Positions 32,161-43,740 of a stretch of DNA of 64,000 bases are shown one piece after another. The DNA comes from Platanthera guangdongensis (lineage: Eukaryota > Streptophyta > Magnoliopsida > Asparagales > Orchidaceae). The stretch covers positions 46,169,261 through 46,233,260 of the forward strand of contig CM077150.1 of assembly GCA_039583875.1 (NCBI GenBank). The letters are read 5' to 3'. The position numbers were made by a program, and so were the translations under genes. The notes beneath the pieces were generated by a model. That model worked only from the letters and a program-made list of their open reading frames with translations. It was not told where the DNA came from and ran no database searches. Position 1 is the first letter of the stretch. Each line of letters begins with the position of its first letter.

Positions 32161-34418
32161 TGTAATGCCCCAAAATTCGGAAGAAGGACGAGCAGCGTCG
32201 AGGGCCAAGTTTGGCTCTTGGTAAGGGTCACACGGCCTAGGACACGGGCGTGTCCATGGCCGTGTCCTGCCGGGTTCGTCGAGAGCCCAGGAAGTTGACG
32301 AATTTTCGCTCAGTTTGTCGACTAGTGGGGGACACGCCCTCCGACACACCCATGTCGGAGCCCATGTCGCGAATGTGTTCCCTCGAGTGTCGACACAAGG
32401 GAGGTGTCGACACAAAGGTGTCGACACAGTTGTGTTGACACAGGGGAGGTGTCGATACAGAGGTGTCGACACAGTTGTGTCGACACAGGCAGGGAACCCG
32501 GCCTAGGACACGGGCGTGTGCCCGTGTCAAGCGTGTTCGACGATTTTTTGCGAAGTTGACAAAGAGGCAGTCGACGATCGTCGAGACTTCGAACACGGCC
32601 TGAGACACGGGTGTGTCCCTGGTCGTGGCCTTCTCGGGTTGTATCCAGGACGTGTAAGGGGTTGGACACGGCCTGGAGCCCAGGCATGTTCGGGTTGGAC
32701 ACGACCGTGTCAAATATGAAACGGGCGTGTCATGAACCCTTGTCCTGGTTTGGGTGCGATGGTTTCGGCGTCGATTGGGGAACACGGCCTTGTACACGGG
32801 CGTGTCACAAGCCGTGTTTGGCCCAGGTGTTTTGTTTTTTGTTCGGATCATGGACGTTCTTTCCATTCTTTTGGGATCTGATGGTCCAGGGTTGCCCTTG
32901 CTGAGTTAAGTCCAACAATATGGTTAGAAACCCTCATTCTTCTCCAAGCAATCTCTTTCTAAGATCTCGAGAGAGGGGAGAGCAAGGAAGAAGGTGAAGG
33001 AGAGATCCGGCTGTTGGAGAGGCTTCGGTGCTCCAAATCGCGAGCCGAGTCCGGATCCGTGGAGGCAAGACCGTTGCGAAGGTTTTCATCCGGCTAGGTT
33101 TCCATGGCGATGAAGAGGGGTTGGAAGGTAATGACACTTCTCCTCTTGGTTTTAGGATGCATGTTTCAACATCTTTTATTTTCTAGTTTTGGGCACCAAA
33201 CTCTCAAATGAGAGGGGTTTTGGGTCGCCAAGGTTCAAGAGGAACCTCCGTGTTGATTGAGTCCGTCCCTGGCATGTTTTTGCATTAGAGATCCGCTCCG
33301 TTAGTGGATTAGGCATGGTGGGTAAAGCCGTAGTCACGACCGTTAGTCCGACTCGGTGATGTTGCATACGAGTTTTAAGGATTCGTAGAGATCCTTTGTG
33401 GCAAGATATCATTTATGATGTTTGTGATGTTTTACCCCTTTTCTCGAGTGAGTACGTGTAGTCGGAACCGGACAAGGTTAGCTCCTCAATGGCGGTATAT
33501 GGTTTCCTTGGTGAATAAGGTTAGCTCCGCATTGGTGGTAGATGATTTTCTTGGTGCGCGGGAACGCTGCAGTACGAATGAGGGACTAGGGTGGAATTGT
33601 CTTGGATTGTGATGTGCCAAGGCATGGTTGTGTCTCTGTGGTTGGGTGGCTATCCTGTGACGTGCACGTCATGTGTGGAGAGTGTCCCGGCAAGACTACT
33701 CCCCTTCTATGAGACTGACGAGAATGCCAAGCCTGGGGCAAGCCCGAGCAATGAGGCCATGAGCGGGTGGGGTCCAGCAAGGCTTCTTAGAATCGGTTAG
33801 TATGTTTGATGGAATCCTGACATGAGAACTCAGAGCTTGCCGGCAAGCCCGGGTCTAAGACCTTGAGCGGGTGGGGCCTTGGCAAGAGTTCCGTGTGGCG
33901 GCTTGTATGTCATTGAGGGAATGTTGGTAACCCCCTTTGTTTGCGGCTTTATGCCAATGGGGAAATGATGAGTACTCATATGATGTGATGATGTGTTAGA
34001 TTCATACGTGATAGGGTGCCTTGGGTGAAGCCCGGGTTTTTGCATACAAGCTGCATAAGTAGGCCCTTTCATTATATGCTCAACAATAGAGAGCGTGTAT
34101 GTTGTTTGAGACATCCAAACATGTTCTTAGTGCATTACTTGTTTATATATATATTGTATACGAAGTGCTGACTTGCAGGTTGGAGGGGTTCCCCGGGGTC
34201 CGTTAGGGGCGGCCGGGAGGAGATGTGTTTGTTACACAGTTTGAGGTCAGCCTTTGCTGACCCACATTACTATCAAATTTTTATAGGGTAAGGATCGCAA
34301 GCAGGAGTTAGCTCGCCGGCCAAAAGGGCCTAAGCCTCATGAAGTGTTTGATGCTCATGTTTTCCGACTTGCATGCCAAGGTAGTCTAGGTGTGCTTATG
34401 CACATTTATGACTGGTGT
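32161..34418 (+). repeat. G3 3' LTR, truncated
   Basis: Collinear with 24794-27340. It lacks a short internal piece after gcctcatgaagtgtt (about 34345) and stops at gactggtgt, losing roughly the last 220 bp including GGCCTTAAGGCC and the TGTTACA end. The TGTCGACACA block lies at 32388-32486. Confidence 0.9.
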
Positions 34419-35653
34419 AGGAGAAAAAGTCAGAGAACTTGCAGGATGGACAACACAAGAAAGCAGAAAAAAGTTTCTTGGCAAAAAGACAGTTGACACT
34501 GTTTGACAGTGAGTCAGGTTCATCTAGATCAGAAGAGGAGGAGGCTCTCATGGGCCTGATGGTTATTGAGGAAACTCAACCAGGAGAAGAAGATCAGTGT
34601 TGTTCAGATCCTGCTAGGGTAAAATCAATCTCTCATAGTTTAACCTCAGACTCTTTTTATGCATCAGAAAATGAATCATATTCAGACTCTTCTAATAGTA
34701 AAGAGCATGATTCAGACATTGAAGCAGAGTTTAAGTCCCTTATCAACAGATATGGGAAGTTACTAAAGGCCTTGATTGCAAGTAGACAGCTTGCTAAGGA
34801 TCAGGCCTGAGAATTAGAATCTTTGAGAGGAGTATCTTCTCAGTTGATAAGTGCCAAGACAAAATTGGACCTACAAAAACTGAAACTTGTAGAATTAACT
34901 AACAAGATAGATAGTCAGACAGAGGTGATAATAGAACAGGTCAAGACTGTCAAAGACCTGGAAGCAAAGCTTGCTCAGGAAAGACAGTTCCTGACTCAAT
35001 TCTCAAAACCTAAGTCAGTGCTACTTATCACAGATACCTTTACTGCACCATTTAGAAGTGGTGTAGGGTATGGTAAGAATAAGAAGTTTAATAAGAAGTC
35101 TATGCCCAAAGGTAATACTTCAAGTGGTCCAGATAGGTAACCAATCAAGTATCTACCTTCTAACAGAGGCTTGGGATTATGTGTTCCGTGACACATGATG
35201 TCTGTGTTCTCTACTAGTAAGGTCAATAAAGAGCCTTATTTGAAGGATCGGATATCAAAAGGCAATATATGCCAAGAACCACCACAAAAGGTGATCAATC
35301 CAAGAAGCCAAGGAATTATTGGAGCTGATCCCAGTGTATCTCGCTTAAATCTGAAAGGTAAGGGTGTGAATTTTGCCCCTCTACCTTGGAAATTGGATGA
35401 CAATTCTGTGTTGCACAAAAGAACAACTTCAAATGTGCAACCAAACAGAAGATACTACGGATTTGAGTGTTGGTGTTGTGGGAAGGTTGGGTATTTTGCC
35501 CTAGATTATTGGTATAATCCAACAGCTCCTTCATATAAGTTTCAACCAGCTTTATTTAAAAAGACTTTTGTGTTTCACACAAGAAAACCTAACAGAAACC
35601 AAGGCCCCAAAACTTGTTGGGTGCCTAAGGTGAACTAAATTTTTGTTTGCAGG
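34419..35653 (+). pseudogene. gag: S0: SIRE/Maximus-type copia Gag fragment
   Basis: One frame with several stops (34808, 35138 and others). Content matches the C-terminal half of the SA and SB Gag: Ser/Glu-rich acidic stretches, a Lys-rich helical stretch (KLDLQKLKLVELTNKID), a degenerate knuckle CWCCGKVGYFALDY (His kept, last Cys now Tyr) and a final GPKTCWVPKVN before a stop at 35636. It is a different subfamily from SA and SB. It has no LTR: the left side is the G3 break, the right side ends at gcagg where T1 inserted. Confidence 0.82.
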
Positions 35654-36545
35654 TGATGCGTCGGCAAGTGTACCGATCATAGTCAAGTAATAAAGTTGAG
35701 GAGTTGAATCCACGGATATCGATCTCTTGAGGATTGCAAGTCGGGAGTGTGATTTCGCTATTTAAAAAGTGATTGTAAGTGTTAACGTAAACAAAGGGGT
35801 TTTGGTTTGGAGTTTCCTAATTTTTACACTAACAAGCCTATTGCGGGTTGCTGTCACCGCGTCTCTTTGGAGGATTACTCGAGAGAGTAATATGAAAGAT
35901 GGATGAACCAATGAGGGTCTCCATCACCTCTTAGCCGCGCACGCTTGTAGCAATCGCTAGAACGACACTATCTCAATAAGAACATGAACAACTGAAGCTC
36001 AGTAACACAATCAAGATCTAAGATATAATAACACATAGACATGTTGAAATACTTAAAATAAATAGTGTTCTAAAGCCGCAATCAATCAACCACAAGTTCA
36101 GCGTAAATTAACTACAAGAGGAGGGGGAGAAATACAACCAAACGCAGAAGACTTTCCAAGTTTTGCGGCCAGAGTCAAGGGTTGTCGGGCCTTGTCCGAG
36201 CTCGGTCTACAGATGATGTCCGGGAGCCAGAAGTGTTGTCACTTCCTTCCAATAACCCGTCTTCATCGTGAATAGTCGTTGGGTTAAATCTGACTGAAGA
36301 ACTCCATGGATGCCGCACCCTATGAGCTTGAAATGGAGCTTGGAGTTTGGAGAAGAAAATGGTGGATGGAGATGAAGTTATCACAGGCTTTGGAGGGAGA
36401 AAGGTGGCCGGATCTACTCTCCAAGAAGGAGAGAGAAAATATCAGCTAGAGGTGGAGTTTTCCCGCACAAAGGAGCAAAAAAGGCGGCGGGGACGGACTG
36501 GATCGGAACTCCTTCGAAACTCCCTCAGGAAGAAGAAATCTGCGC

Positions 36546-36553
36546 TTTAAATA
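36546..36553 (-). promoter_or_regulatory. TATA-like box of the T1 LTR
   Basis: The minus strand reads TATTTAAA, just downstream of the palindromic words at 36570-37060. A transcript would run leftward from about 36520. Confidence 0.5.
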
Positions 36554-36569
36554 GAAGCAGGTCAGAAAA

Positions 36570-37060
36570 AAAGGCATGCATGGTTTGGCGCACGACCGTG
36601 TGCAAACCGTGCGATATTAACTTTCAGAACAAGCTTGCGGAAGGAGAAGCGTTGACCCGTGCGTTTTACTCGCGCGCGGACGTTTCTGATCGTGCATGAA
36701 GGAAATCGTACGGGTAGCAACAGAAAGCAGGAAATCCGGACAACACAGGGAAACCGTGCTTTTTACACGCGCACGGGCTCTTCCGTCCGTGCGTGATCAA
36801 GGCACACGATTAACCACATAATGGAACAAACAAATACACAAACAAGAAAGGTATAGGAAAACCATGTGTTTCCTTCGCGCACGGTTCCGAAGAAATCGTG
36901 TGTTAACCGTGCGTGAAGATCGTCGGGCTCAGCTCCAAGAAATTCGTCAAGCTTAGCTCGACGATTCTCCTGCCCAACAAAACGCATGATCTGCCACAAA
37001 TCGTGCTTGAAATAAACACACGACCATGTGTTTTCCACAAATCAGAATTCCTGCCTTGGG
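36570..37060 (-). repeat. Palindromic word array in T1 LTR U3
   Basis: Words built on cgcgcacgg, ccgtgcg and cacgaccgtgtg recur at irregular spacing. It is another GC-rich array directly upstream of a TATA-like box. Confidence 0.65.
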
Positions 37061-37336
37061 GAAAACGCACTACCTGCACAGCAATGAAACCAAGCTGGAG
37101 CAAAAGGTCCCAGCACTAAAATGCAACAAAATCAAATAGAAAGAGCCATGGGGAGCACCATGTGCTTACCCCCAACAACAGAATGCACAATTGCACACCC
37201 TTGTGCCAAAACAGTGCACAAAATGGTCCATGACCAAACGAAGCAAATATAACCGAATTCCGGCTAAAATGCAGTGCACGAGTGAGAAAACAAGCCCAGA
37301 TGAGTCCGACAAACCCTATAAATATCGGACTTATCA

Positions 37337-39330
37337 CACCACCAGACTTAAACATTTGCTCATCCCGAGCAAATCATTTCTCCGTGAACTAGAAAACAGT
37401 TAGCTGGCTTAGAAATTTCCAAATAAAGTAACGCGAGAAATCAAATACTTTCATGGGCTTAGAAAATATAATAGATACAATTTGTAATTATGCTACGAAG
37501 TTTATAAATTTTGACAGACGTAAATAAGTATTGTAACTACTCAAAAATAGAATCCTGGAGAATCGTTCGATCATGTGTAGGAAGAAAGTATACATGCCAC
37601 TCAGTTGAGCATTGTCAAAGACCGGAGCTCAGGATCACCTCCAAAGAAATCCATCAATGTCGGGGACCATACGCTTGCCCGTTCACACTCTCTCCACGTC
37701 GCTTGTTTGACTCAAGCGTGAATCTGTAGGACTTGGGGAAAATAATGGGGCTTGGGTATATACGTAGGTAAGGATGCAAAAGGATAAAAATGATGGCTAC
37801 GCACAACCCAAGTGAGCTCATACAAATGAAATCCTCTCGACAACAAAACATGCTGGTGCACCACACCACCACACTTGAACTTGCCAACACGGGTTTATGC
37901 ACTGCCTAAAACCGCAACAATAATGCAGACAGATTCTTCATTTTCACTTTCTTATTTTATAAAAATTAGCACATATATTCTTTTCTTTTCTTTTCTTTTT
38001 TTTCAGATTTTTATAATACACTTTCAGCCAAATTTTCAAGAAAACTTCACTGTACAACCATATATCAACACCACAACAACAACACCAATGTAAGAATTAA
38101 CATACTAATACATCGAGCTTGGGGTATGTAACTAGGAAAAGCTTTTAGGATTTAGTGATCGCGAAGTGGGGCTAAATCAATAGGAGGGGTAGGCTCAAAA
38201 TAGGCTAGCAAGGATTATCGTTAGGGCGGGTACAAGGCTCAACTAGTCCAAAATTATTTCCTACATCACGCTCACGCTAGACTAACCATGCACCAATGCT
38301 TCGAGAGTAGCTTGGGGCAAGTTCTTAGTCACCGAGAAAAATGATCCCTCCTCTCGTCTCAAGAAATACGAGGTTAGTGATGGCTACACACATTCCTACA
38401 CTACCATTCGATTACTCCAGATTCAACACTTTTGAGTAGTACAAATAATATTTACAAATGCAGAAAATTATAAATCTACGAGCATAAGGAAAAATTAAAT
38501 CTATACTATTTCTACACACCATGAGTACTCGATTAGGAGCACTGCACGAGTTTCGAACTAATCTATCCAAAAATCCTAAGCCAGCACCACTATTTTAAAG
38601 TTGACACAAAAGAAATAAATTTGACTTGAGCCGAGCTCGTGCTTAAGATCACGCTCATGTGGGTGTAGGTGCACTATGCGGACTTGATAATACAGAAACA
38701 GAAAATGAAAATATACTTTTGGTATGAAAGTGCTAATAGTGCATGTGCATAGGTAACCCACATAACTCTCCCCCACCAGACTTAAACAAAACAATTTATC
38801 CAAAATTTGCAATAAAAATAGAGAAATAAAAGTTGAGGGAGAGGTTACCCCATGCTCAGCAAATGAGTATATCAGAAGATTGGCGTTAATTTCAGCAGAA
38901 AGTCCACGGCCCAAACGAATTCCACCTGTACAAGGGAATACCTCCAACCACGCATACTATAAACATATAATATCAGCAGCATAATTGAGCAAATTAAAGT
39001 AAGGAAATTGGGTTGTCTCTCATAAGCCCTTTTCTTTACCGTCCTTAAGGTGGACCAACTACCTGTATTAGCAGTTATATAAATATTGTTCAGAGCATAA
39101 GTTCACAATGCAACGAAAAGGTCTAAAGTTACACACAGCATTAAGCAATAAATAAAACTATAAAAAGCAGGAAAGGGGTCGTAGAGATTCTTCACTCCTC
39201 AGCTAAATGTTGACTTGTAATAGATCCCCCCAGTCACACGAGATGAGGGCAAGGCGAAAGCTTTAGGGCCCAGGGAAGATGAATCTCCCCTGCCCCTAAC
39301 CTCTTCCTTCTCGCGCTAGTGGGCAAAATT
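37337..39330 (-). other. T1 3' non-coding region with three polypurine-like tracts
   Basis: Minus-strand tracts TTTAAGTCTGGTGGTG (about 37336-37352), TTCAAGTGTGGTGGTGTGG (about 37858-37878) and TTTAAGTCTGGTGGGGGAG (about 38769-38788) are related in sequence. The first abuts the LTR. Near 39010-39050 the minus strand reads aaaagggcttatgagagacaaccc, a motif common behind pol in Tat/Athila elements. No supported gene. Confidence 0.55.
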
Positions 39331-39958
39331 CTATGACTTGCGCATGAGCAGTTCTTTCCTTTTCAGATCCACATATGGTGATTGTCGGGGTGGTATAACC
39401 ACACACACCAATTCAGCAGCACACCTATCTTTCTCATTCGGGGGCATCCTTTCCCCACCCGCAGCGGGTGAAAGATCAGCCCAAGTCACCTGTTTAACGG
39501 TCTTACAAACTTTGTTAGGATAAATCGATGCTTTTAAATTAGTCTTCCGCACGCTTTCTATAGTCGTGCTCAACTCATGTTTCTTCTCAACTGAATCTTG
39601 TTTCACGTCAAGTGACTCCGTCTCTGACTCTCCTTCAGCTAACGTTAGCAGTTCTGCCACTTTCTTAACCCAACCTTGCTCATTCGGTAGATAACCTGTC
39701 TCAGCAGCACTAGATAAATCATTAGATAACAAAACATCCAATTTAAAAAGTTCTTCAGGTTCATTTGAAATTATAGGGGGGAAGTGACGGAGGTAAAGGA
39801 ATATCGACCTTGGAAGCCAAGGTGACACCGCTCGCATTAAATTACAATGTAGCTTCTCTAGCTTTTAGTAATGGGACCCCTAAGATGGGTTTTGATGTAT
39901 TTCCCATGGGTCCTAACACCTGAAAGTCAGTGACTATAGCAGCCCCATTCAGAATCAC
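39331..39958 (-). pseudogene. T1 protease end and linker ORF
   Basis: On the minus strand, 39958-39842 reads ILNGAAIVTDFQVLGPMG then PILGVPLLKAREATL, resembling the C-terminal half of a retroelement aspartic protease (DFxVLxxxx...PILLGxPFLxTA). A frame change in the G run near 39778 leads into a 168-residue frame ending at 39331 (PEELFKLDVLLSNDL ... PPRQSPYVDLKRKELLM). I do not recognise that part. The active-site half of the protease lies beyond the SA insertion. Confidence 0.5.
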
Positions 39959-40126
39959 TTACACATCTTTAAACTCTCTGTTGGATATATTGGAAAATGT
40001 GTACCAGATTTGGAGAAGCCTCACCTTACTCAATGATATGCATCAAGGTGTATTTGATGTTGTTTTGAGTTTATATGTACAGGTTAAGAAAATACAGGAA
40101 TGCAGGAAAAAGTTTCTAAGTCCATG

Positions 40127-40592
40127 AGTCGACACCAGAAGAAGCTGTGTCGACTCTTATGAAGGCTTGTGTCGACACTAGATAAAAGCTATGTCGACAC
40201 TTGGAGTTAATTGTGTCGACACTTGGAAAGGCTGTGTCGACACCAGAAGAAACTGTGTCGACATACAGAGGCAGTGTCGACACACAGAGAAAGCTTAGTC
40301 GACATCAACTGTGTCGACACACAGAGGCAGTGTCGACACACAGAAGACTTTGTTGACATCAACTATGTCGACACACAGGACTTGTGTCGACACATGACAG
40401 AGTTTCAACAAATTCTATTTATGTGAAGAGTAGAAGTGACTGTGTCGACACCACAGAACTAGTGTCGACACATCCTACAGAAGTTGTGTCGAGAAGTAGT
40501 GTCAACACAAAAGTAGATGTGTCGACACCACCAAGGCTTGTGTCGACACTTAATCTACTTTTGTAGACACATGATGAAGTTTTGTCTTGACA
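40127..40592 (+). repeat. TGTCGACA array, SA 5' LTR
   Basis: By my count 17 GTCGAC cores, mostly as GTGTCGACAC, at 15-30 bp spacing, plus several one-base variants (gttgac, gtcaac, gtcgag). The core is a perfect palindrome and a SalI site. Confidence 0.92.
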
Positions 40593-40728
40593 CTTTGCTG
40601 ACAAAGACAGAGATTCAAGAAGTGACAGTATGACTTGACAGCTGCCAATACCAACCGGTCTACTGCAACTATCAGAGCTGTCAGAAGGTTGTTAAAAACC
40701 GGATCAGCCAGTTACCATGGAGGAAGTT

Positions 40729-40736
40729 TATATAAA
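40729..40736 (+). promoter_or_regulatory. TATA box, SA 5' LTR
   Basis: TATATAAA followed by GGC, about 137 bp after the TGTCGACA array and just after a conserved ggttaccatggagg-type segment. Equivalent sites: 48288, 58949 and 63210. Confidence 0.8.
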
Positions 40737-41113
40737 GGCATTCTCCATCAATAGAAAAAAAAGATACAGACTGACACTGAACACATGAAAAAGAAGAATT
40801 TGGAGAGAGAGAGAGAGCTCCATCTATTAAAGTGAAAAGGGACTTATATCAACAAGTCTCTTAAGTGCAAATTCTGAACTAGTCTGCCAAGAAGGATTCA
40901 GATTGAGATCTGAATTTCAAGAAAGAAGCTGATTGAAGATCAACTTCAAAGGAGTTCAACCCTACTGAGTTCAGATTCAATAAGCTTTGAAGAATTCTAA
41001 GAGTGGTTGTTCTCTGCCATTAGATTCTTCCAAGAACTGATCAAGAGACCTTCCATCCTTTCTCTCTCTACCAAGGTGGTGGTATATTACAAACTTAAAT
41101 CTATTTTATGTAG

Positions 41114-41366
41114 GATCTTTATAAGATCTGAGTTATAAGCCTGTTTTTATAAAGGCTGAGTTGTAGGAGATTATTTTATCTGAGTGGTAGGCCTTGTTGA
41201 AGGCTGAGGTAGGGATGTGAGCCAGAGTTGTAGGAGATTATTATCTCTGAGTTGTAGTCCTTGTTTAAGGCTGAGGTCGGGCAGATTGCCTGAGCTATGG
41301 GAGTGTGGACTCACTCTAAGTTGTAGGAGCCTTGTTTGGGTTCTGATCTGTAAGATCTGTGGATCT
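41114..41366 (+). repeat. Tandem mini-hairpin array, SA 5' LTR
   Basis: Eleven consecutive short inverted repeats of different sequence, separated by a near-constant linker ctgagttgtagg. Examples: GATCTT-TAT-AAGATC (41114-41128), AGCCT...AGGCT (41138-41157), GCCTT-GTTG-AAGGC (41191-41204), GAGAT-TATT-ATCTC (41234-41247), GGCA-GAT-TGCC, GAGTG...CACTC and AGATC-TGTG-GATCT (41353-41366). It lies downstream of the TATA box, so it should be transcribed. Confidence 0.85.
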
Positions 41367-41630
41367 GAGGTGAAGAGAAGAAGTTAGGCCGAATCTAGCA
41401 CACTGCTAGATAGGCGAAGGGGGAAAGTGGATGTACCCAGACCTTGGGGAACCACTATAAAACTATGTGCAATCTGTGATTGTGTATATTTCTGTGAATT
41501 CTGTGATTGTGGTAGCTGTAGAAGTGATAGATTAATTTGATTATCTGAATAAATATTTTGCCTTGATGTAAAAAGGAATTGCACCTATTCTCCCCCCACC
41601 TCTAGGTGTTTAGGAACCAATTCTTTCAAG

Positions 41631-41646
41631 TGGTATCAAAGCGAGG
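41631..41646 (+). other. SA primer binding site
   Basis: TGGTATCAAAGCGAGG, two bases after the LTR end. It is the Met-tRNA type site with one A in place of G. Confidence 0.88.
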
Positions 41647-41707
41647 TTACTCAAAGATAGACTTAACAGTCTCAGTGAGATCTGTGAGGCAGAATAAGTT
41701 CAAGAAA

Positions 41708-43740
41708 ATGGGTTCAGGAGAAAACCATAAAGAACTTGGTGCAATGAAATTGCTTATTTGCAGGAAGGAAATCTTTGGTATTTGGAAGGAAAGGGTCTGA
41801 TTATTTATGGAGGCATCTGATCCTAGAATCTATATAACAGTTAAGGAAGGACCATATGTTCCAATGAAGGTTTCTATTCTTGATGCCAATCAAAGAATTC
41901 CAAAGGATTTTTCAGAGATGACTAAGGATGAGATCATCTTGGCTATAATGGATAAAAGAGCACAAAATATTATAGTAAGTGTCATTGATGATTCAACATT
42001 CCAGAATCTAATTCACTGCAAAACCTCCAAGGAGATGTGGGACACATTGATTGTCTACATGGAGGGTTCTGAAGAGGTTAGGCAAGATAGAAAGTCTATG
42101 CTTAATCAAGAATATGAGAGTTTCAGACAGGCTAAGTCTAAAAGTATAACTGAATGTTATAAGAAGTTCTACAGGATTGTAAATGAATTAATGTGAATAA
42201 TATTCAGTACATATGAACTGAATGACAAATTCCTTAGGTATTTGACTAAGGATTGGGATACAAAGATCTGTGTCATAAGGGAAGTGGCCAGACTGGCAGA
42301 GATTTCACCTCCAACACTGTTTGGAAAATTGCTGTCTTATGAGATGCAGCTGTTAGCCAGAAAGGAGGAAGAAAAAAATACAAAGGGTAACTATAGAGAA
42401 AAGTCAGTGGCCTTCAAGGTAGAAGCCACAAGGAAGAATAGGAGAATTTCTTCATCATCTCCTAAGAAAGATGCAGAAGTGATTTCAGAAAATTCTGATA
42501 ATCACAGTACAGATAGCAGTAATTCTGATGAAGACTTTGCAGCATTCACAAGGCAGTTCCAGAGATTCTTAAAGAAGAAGCAGTGGAAATCTAAGCCATC
42601 CTCATCTTAGTACAAGGATGACTATTATCAGAAGAGGAAATCATCCAGGAAGGACAAGAGTGGGAAAAAGCCTAGCAAGTCAACTACATCAAAAATTATT
42701 TGGTATTGCTGCAACAGACTAGGACATGTTATGGCTGACTATCCAGATAAAAGGAAGGAGACTGCTAATAAAAAGAGGTCACATCACAAGAGCAAGAAGG
42801 AGAAATCCTTGGTAGCTAAGAAAGAGCAAAGTTGGACAGATCAGTCAACTTCAGAATCTGAATCTGAGGCTGAGGCATATATTGGTTTGTTTGCAACAGA
42901 AGAAGAGGATGAGTTCATGCAATTACTGGTCTCTATCTATGAGCAAGAGGACCATCAGTGCAAAGGATTGATGGAAGTGTCTGAATAAGACCAGTGCCAG
43001 GATCAGCCTGGCCCCAGTAAGGTAAAAAGTGTATCTGTAGATTCTGATTACTTCACTGGGTCAGAATCAGATGCATCTCCATCAAGAGATGAAGATGGGT
43101 CTGAATCTGAAGGAGATATTCATCAGCTGATAGATGAATATGGGGATTTGCTGCAGTCACTCAAGAGAAGCAAAAACCTGGCCAAACATCAGGCTAAGGA
43201 AATTACAGCTCTTAAGTTGGCTGCATCTGATTCAGAGAAGCTGCTGGATCAAAAGATGAATGAGATTGTCAAGCTGAAAAACATAATAGTCATTCAGATG
43301 GAACAATCACATTCAAAAATGATCAGATTAAAAATCTGGAAAATAGACTTCAGAAAGAGAAGGAGATTGTGGCTAGTTTCTCTAAGCCAAAATCTATCCT
43401 ACCCTTAATAGATGACTTTGTGTCACAAAAGGGTAAGGCAAGAATAGGATTTAAGAGAACTGCATGGGCTGCTAAGTACAATAATAAAGGAAAAGCCCCA
43501 GCACAAAACAAAAGATCTACTGTCAACAATACAGCTAAGATTGTACCTAAAAAGAGGTATAATAAGTTTGAGTGCTGGTGCTGTGGTAAGATAGGCCATT
43601 TTGCCTTAGACTGTTGGCACAACAACAGTGTCAAGGAGAATAGCAGTCTGCCTGTTAGAAGAGCTGCAGGCAGATTTGTTAAGTTTCAGGCTAACTTGAA
43701 CCAAGGACCCAAAAGTTATTTGGGTTCTAAGGTTAAGTAA
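41708..43740 (+). pseudogene. gag: SA Gag, several stops and one frameshift
   Basis: Starts ATGGGTTCAGGAG, 60 bp after the primer site. The SIRE-type Gag core has FGIWKERV, MEASDPRIYITV, KTSKEMWDTL and FRRIVNELM-like words (YRIVNELM). The first knuckle is damaged (YCCNRLGHVMADY), then a Lys/Ser-rich and Glu-rich part, then an intact second knuckle CWCCGKIGHFALDC at 43573-43614. The end GSKVK-stop lies at 43738. Stops at about 41798, 42194, 42608 and 42986. A one-base deletion relative to SB near 43301 moves the frame from 2 to 1. Confidence 0.9.

Larger units (their letters stand above)
24794..34418 (+). mobile_element. G3: Ty3/gypsy chromovirus (Tekay-like), 3' LTR truncated
   Basis: 5' LTR, Met-type primer site, gag, intron, pol with chromodomain, polypurine tract and a 3' LTR that ends prematurely. 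It sits in the Athila gag/protease linker; the left flank is tctcc. The right target duplication is missing because the 3' LTR end has been lost at a junction with a copia fragment. It is more damaged than G1 (several frameshifts). Confidence 0.92.
35654..37336 (-). repeat. T1 LTR (1683 bp)
   Basis: The plus-strand ends are TGATGCG and CTTATCA, so on the minus strand it runs TGATAAG...CGCATCA. The minus-strand end contains ttacttgactatgatcgg then tacacttgcc, similar to the Athila LTR end at about 22795. A tract reading AAGTCTGGTGGTG on the minus strand sits directly upstream. Confidence 0.72.
35654..39978 (-). mobile_element. T1: minus-strand Tat/Athila-group relic lacking RT and integrase
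   Basis: Only an LTR (35654-37336), a roughly 2-kb 3' region with three polypurine-like tracts, and a protease-end plus linker ORF (39331-39958) are visible. There is no RT, RNase H or integrase between them, so the copy is deleted or belongs to a non-autonomous family. The left flank is gcagg in S0; the other end is interrupted by SA at 39979. Group placement rests on LTR end and tract motifs only. Confidence 0.6.
39979..41628 (+). repeat. SA 5' LTR (1650 bp)
   Basis: TGTTGGATATATTGG to ATTCTTTCA. Order: short lead, TGTCGACA array (40127-40592), AACCGG-type inverted repeat, TATA box (40729), purine-rich leader, hairpin array (41114-41366), U5. Collinear with the 3' LTR from 62468. Confidence 0.93.

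Noticed and set aside
35654..37336. Host gene in the spliced-looking region after S0
   Set aside because: The sequence is bounded by TGAT...ATCA with a polypurine-like tract outside, fitting an LTR. No conserved ORF was found.
40127..40592. CRISPR-like regularly spaced short repeats
   Set aside because: The repeat unit is only 8-10 bp, palindromic and degenerate, the spacers are irregular and similar to each other, and the sequence lies in a plant LTR with no cas genes.
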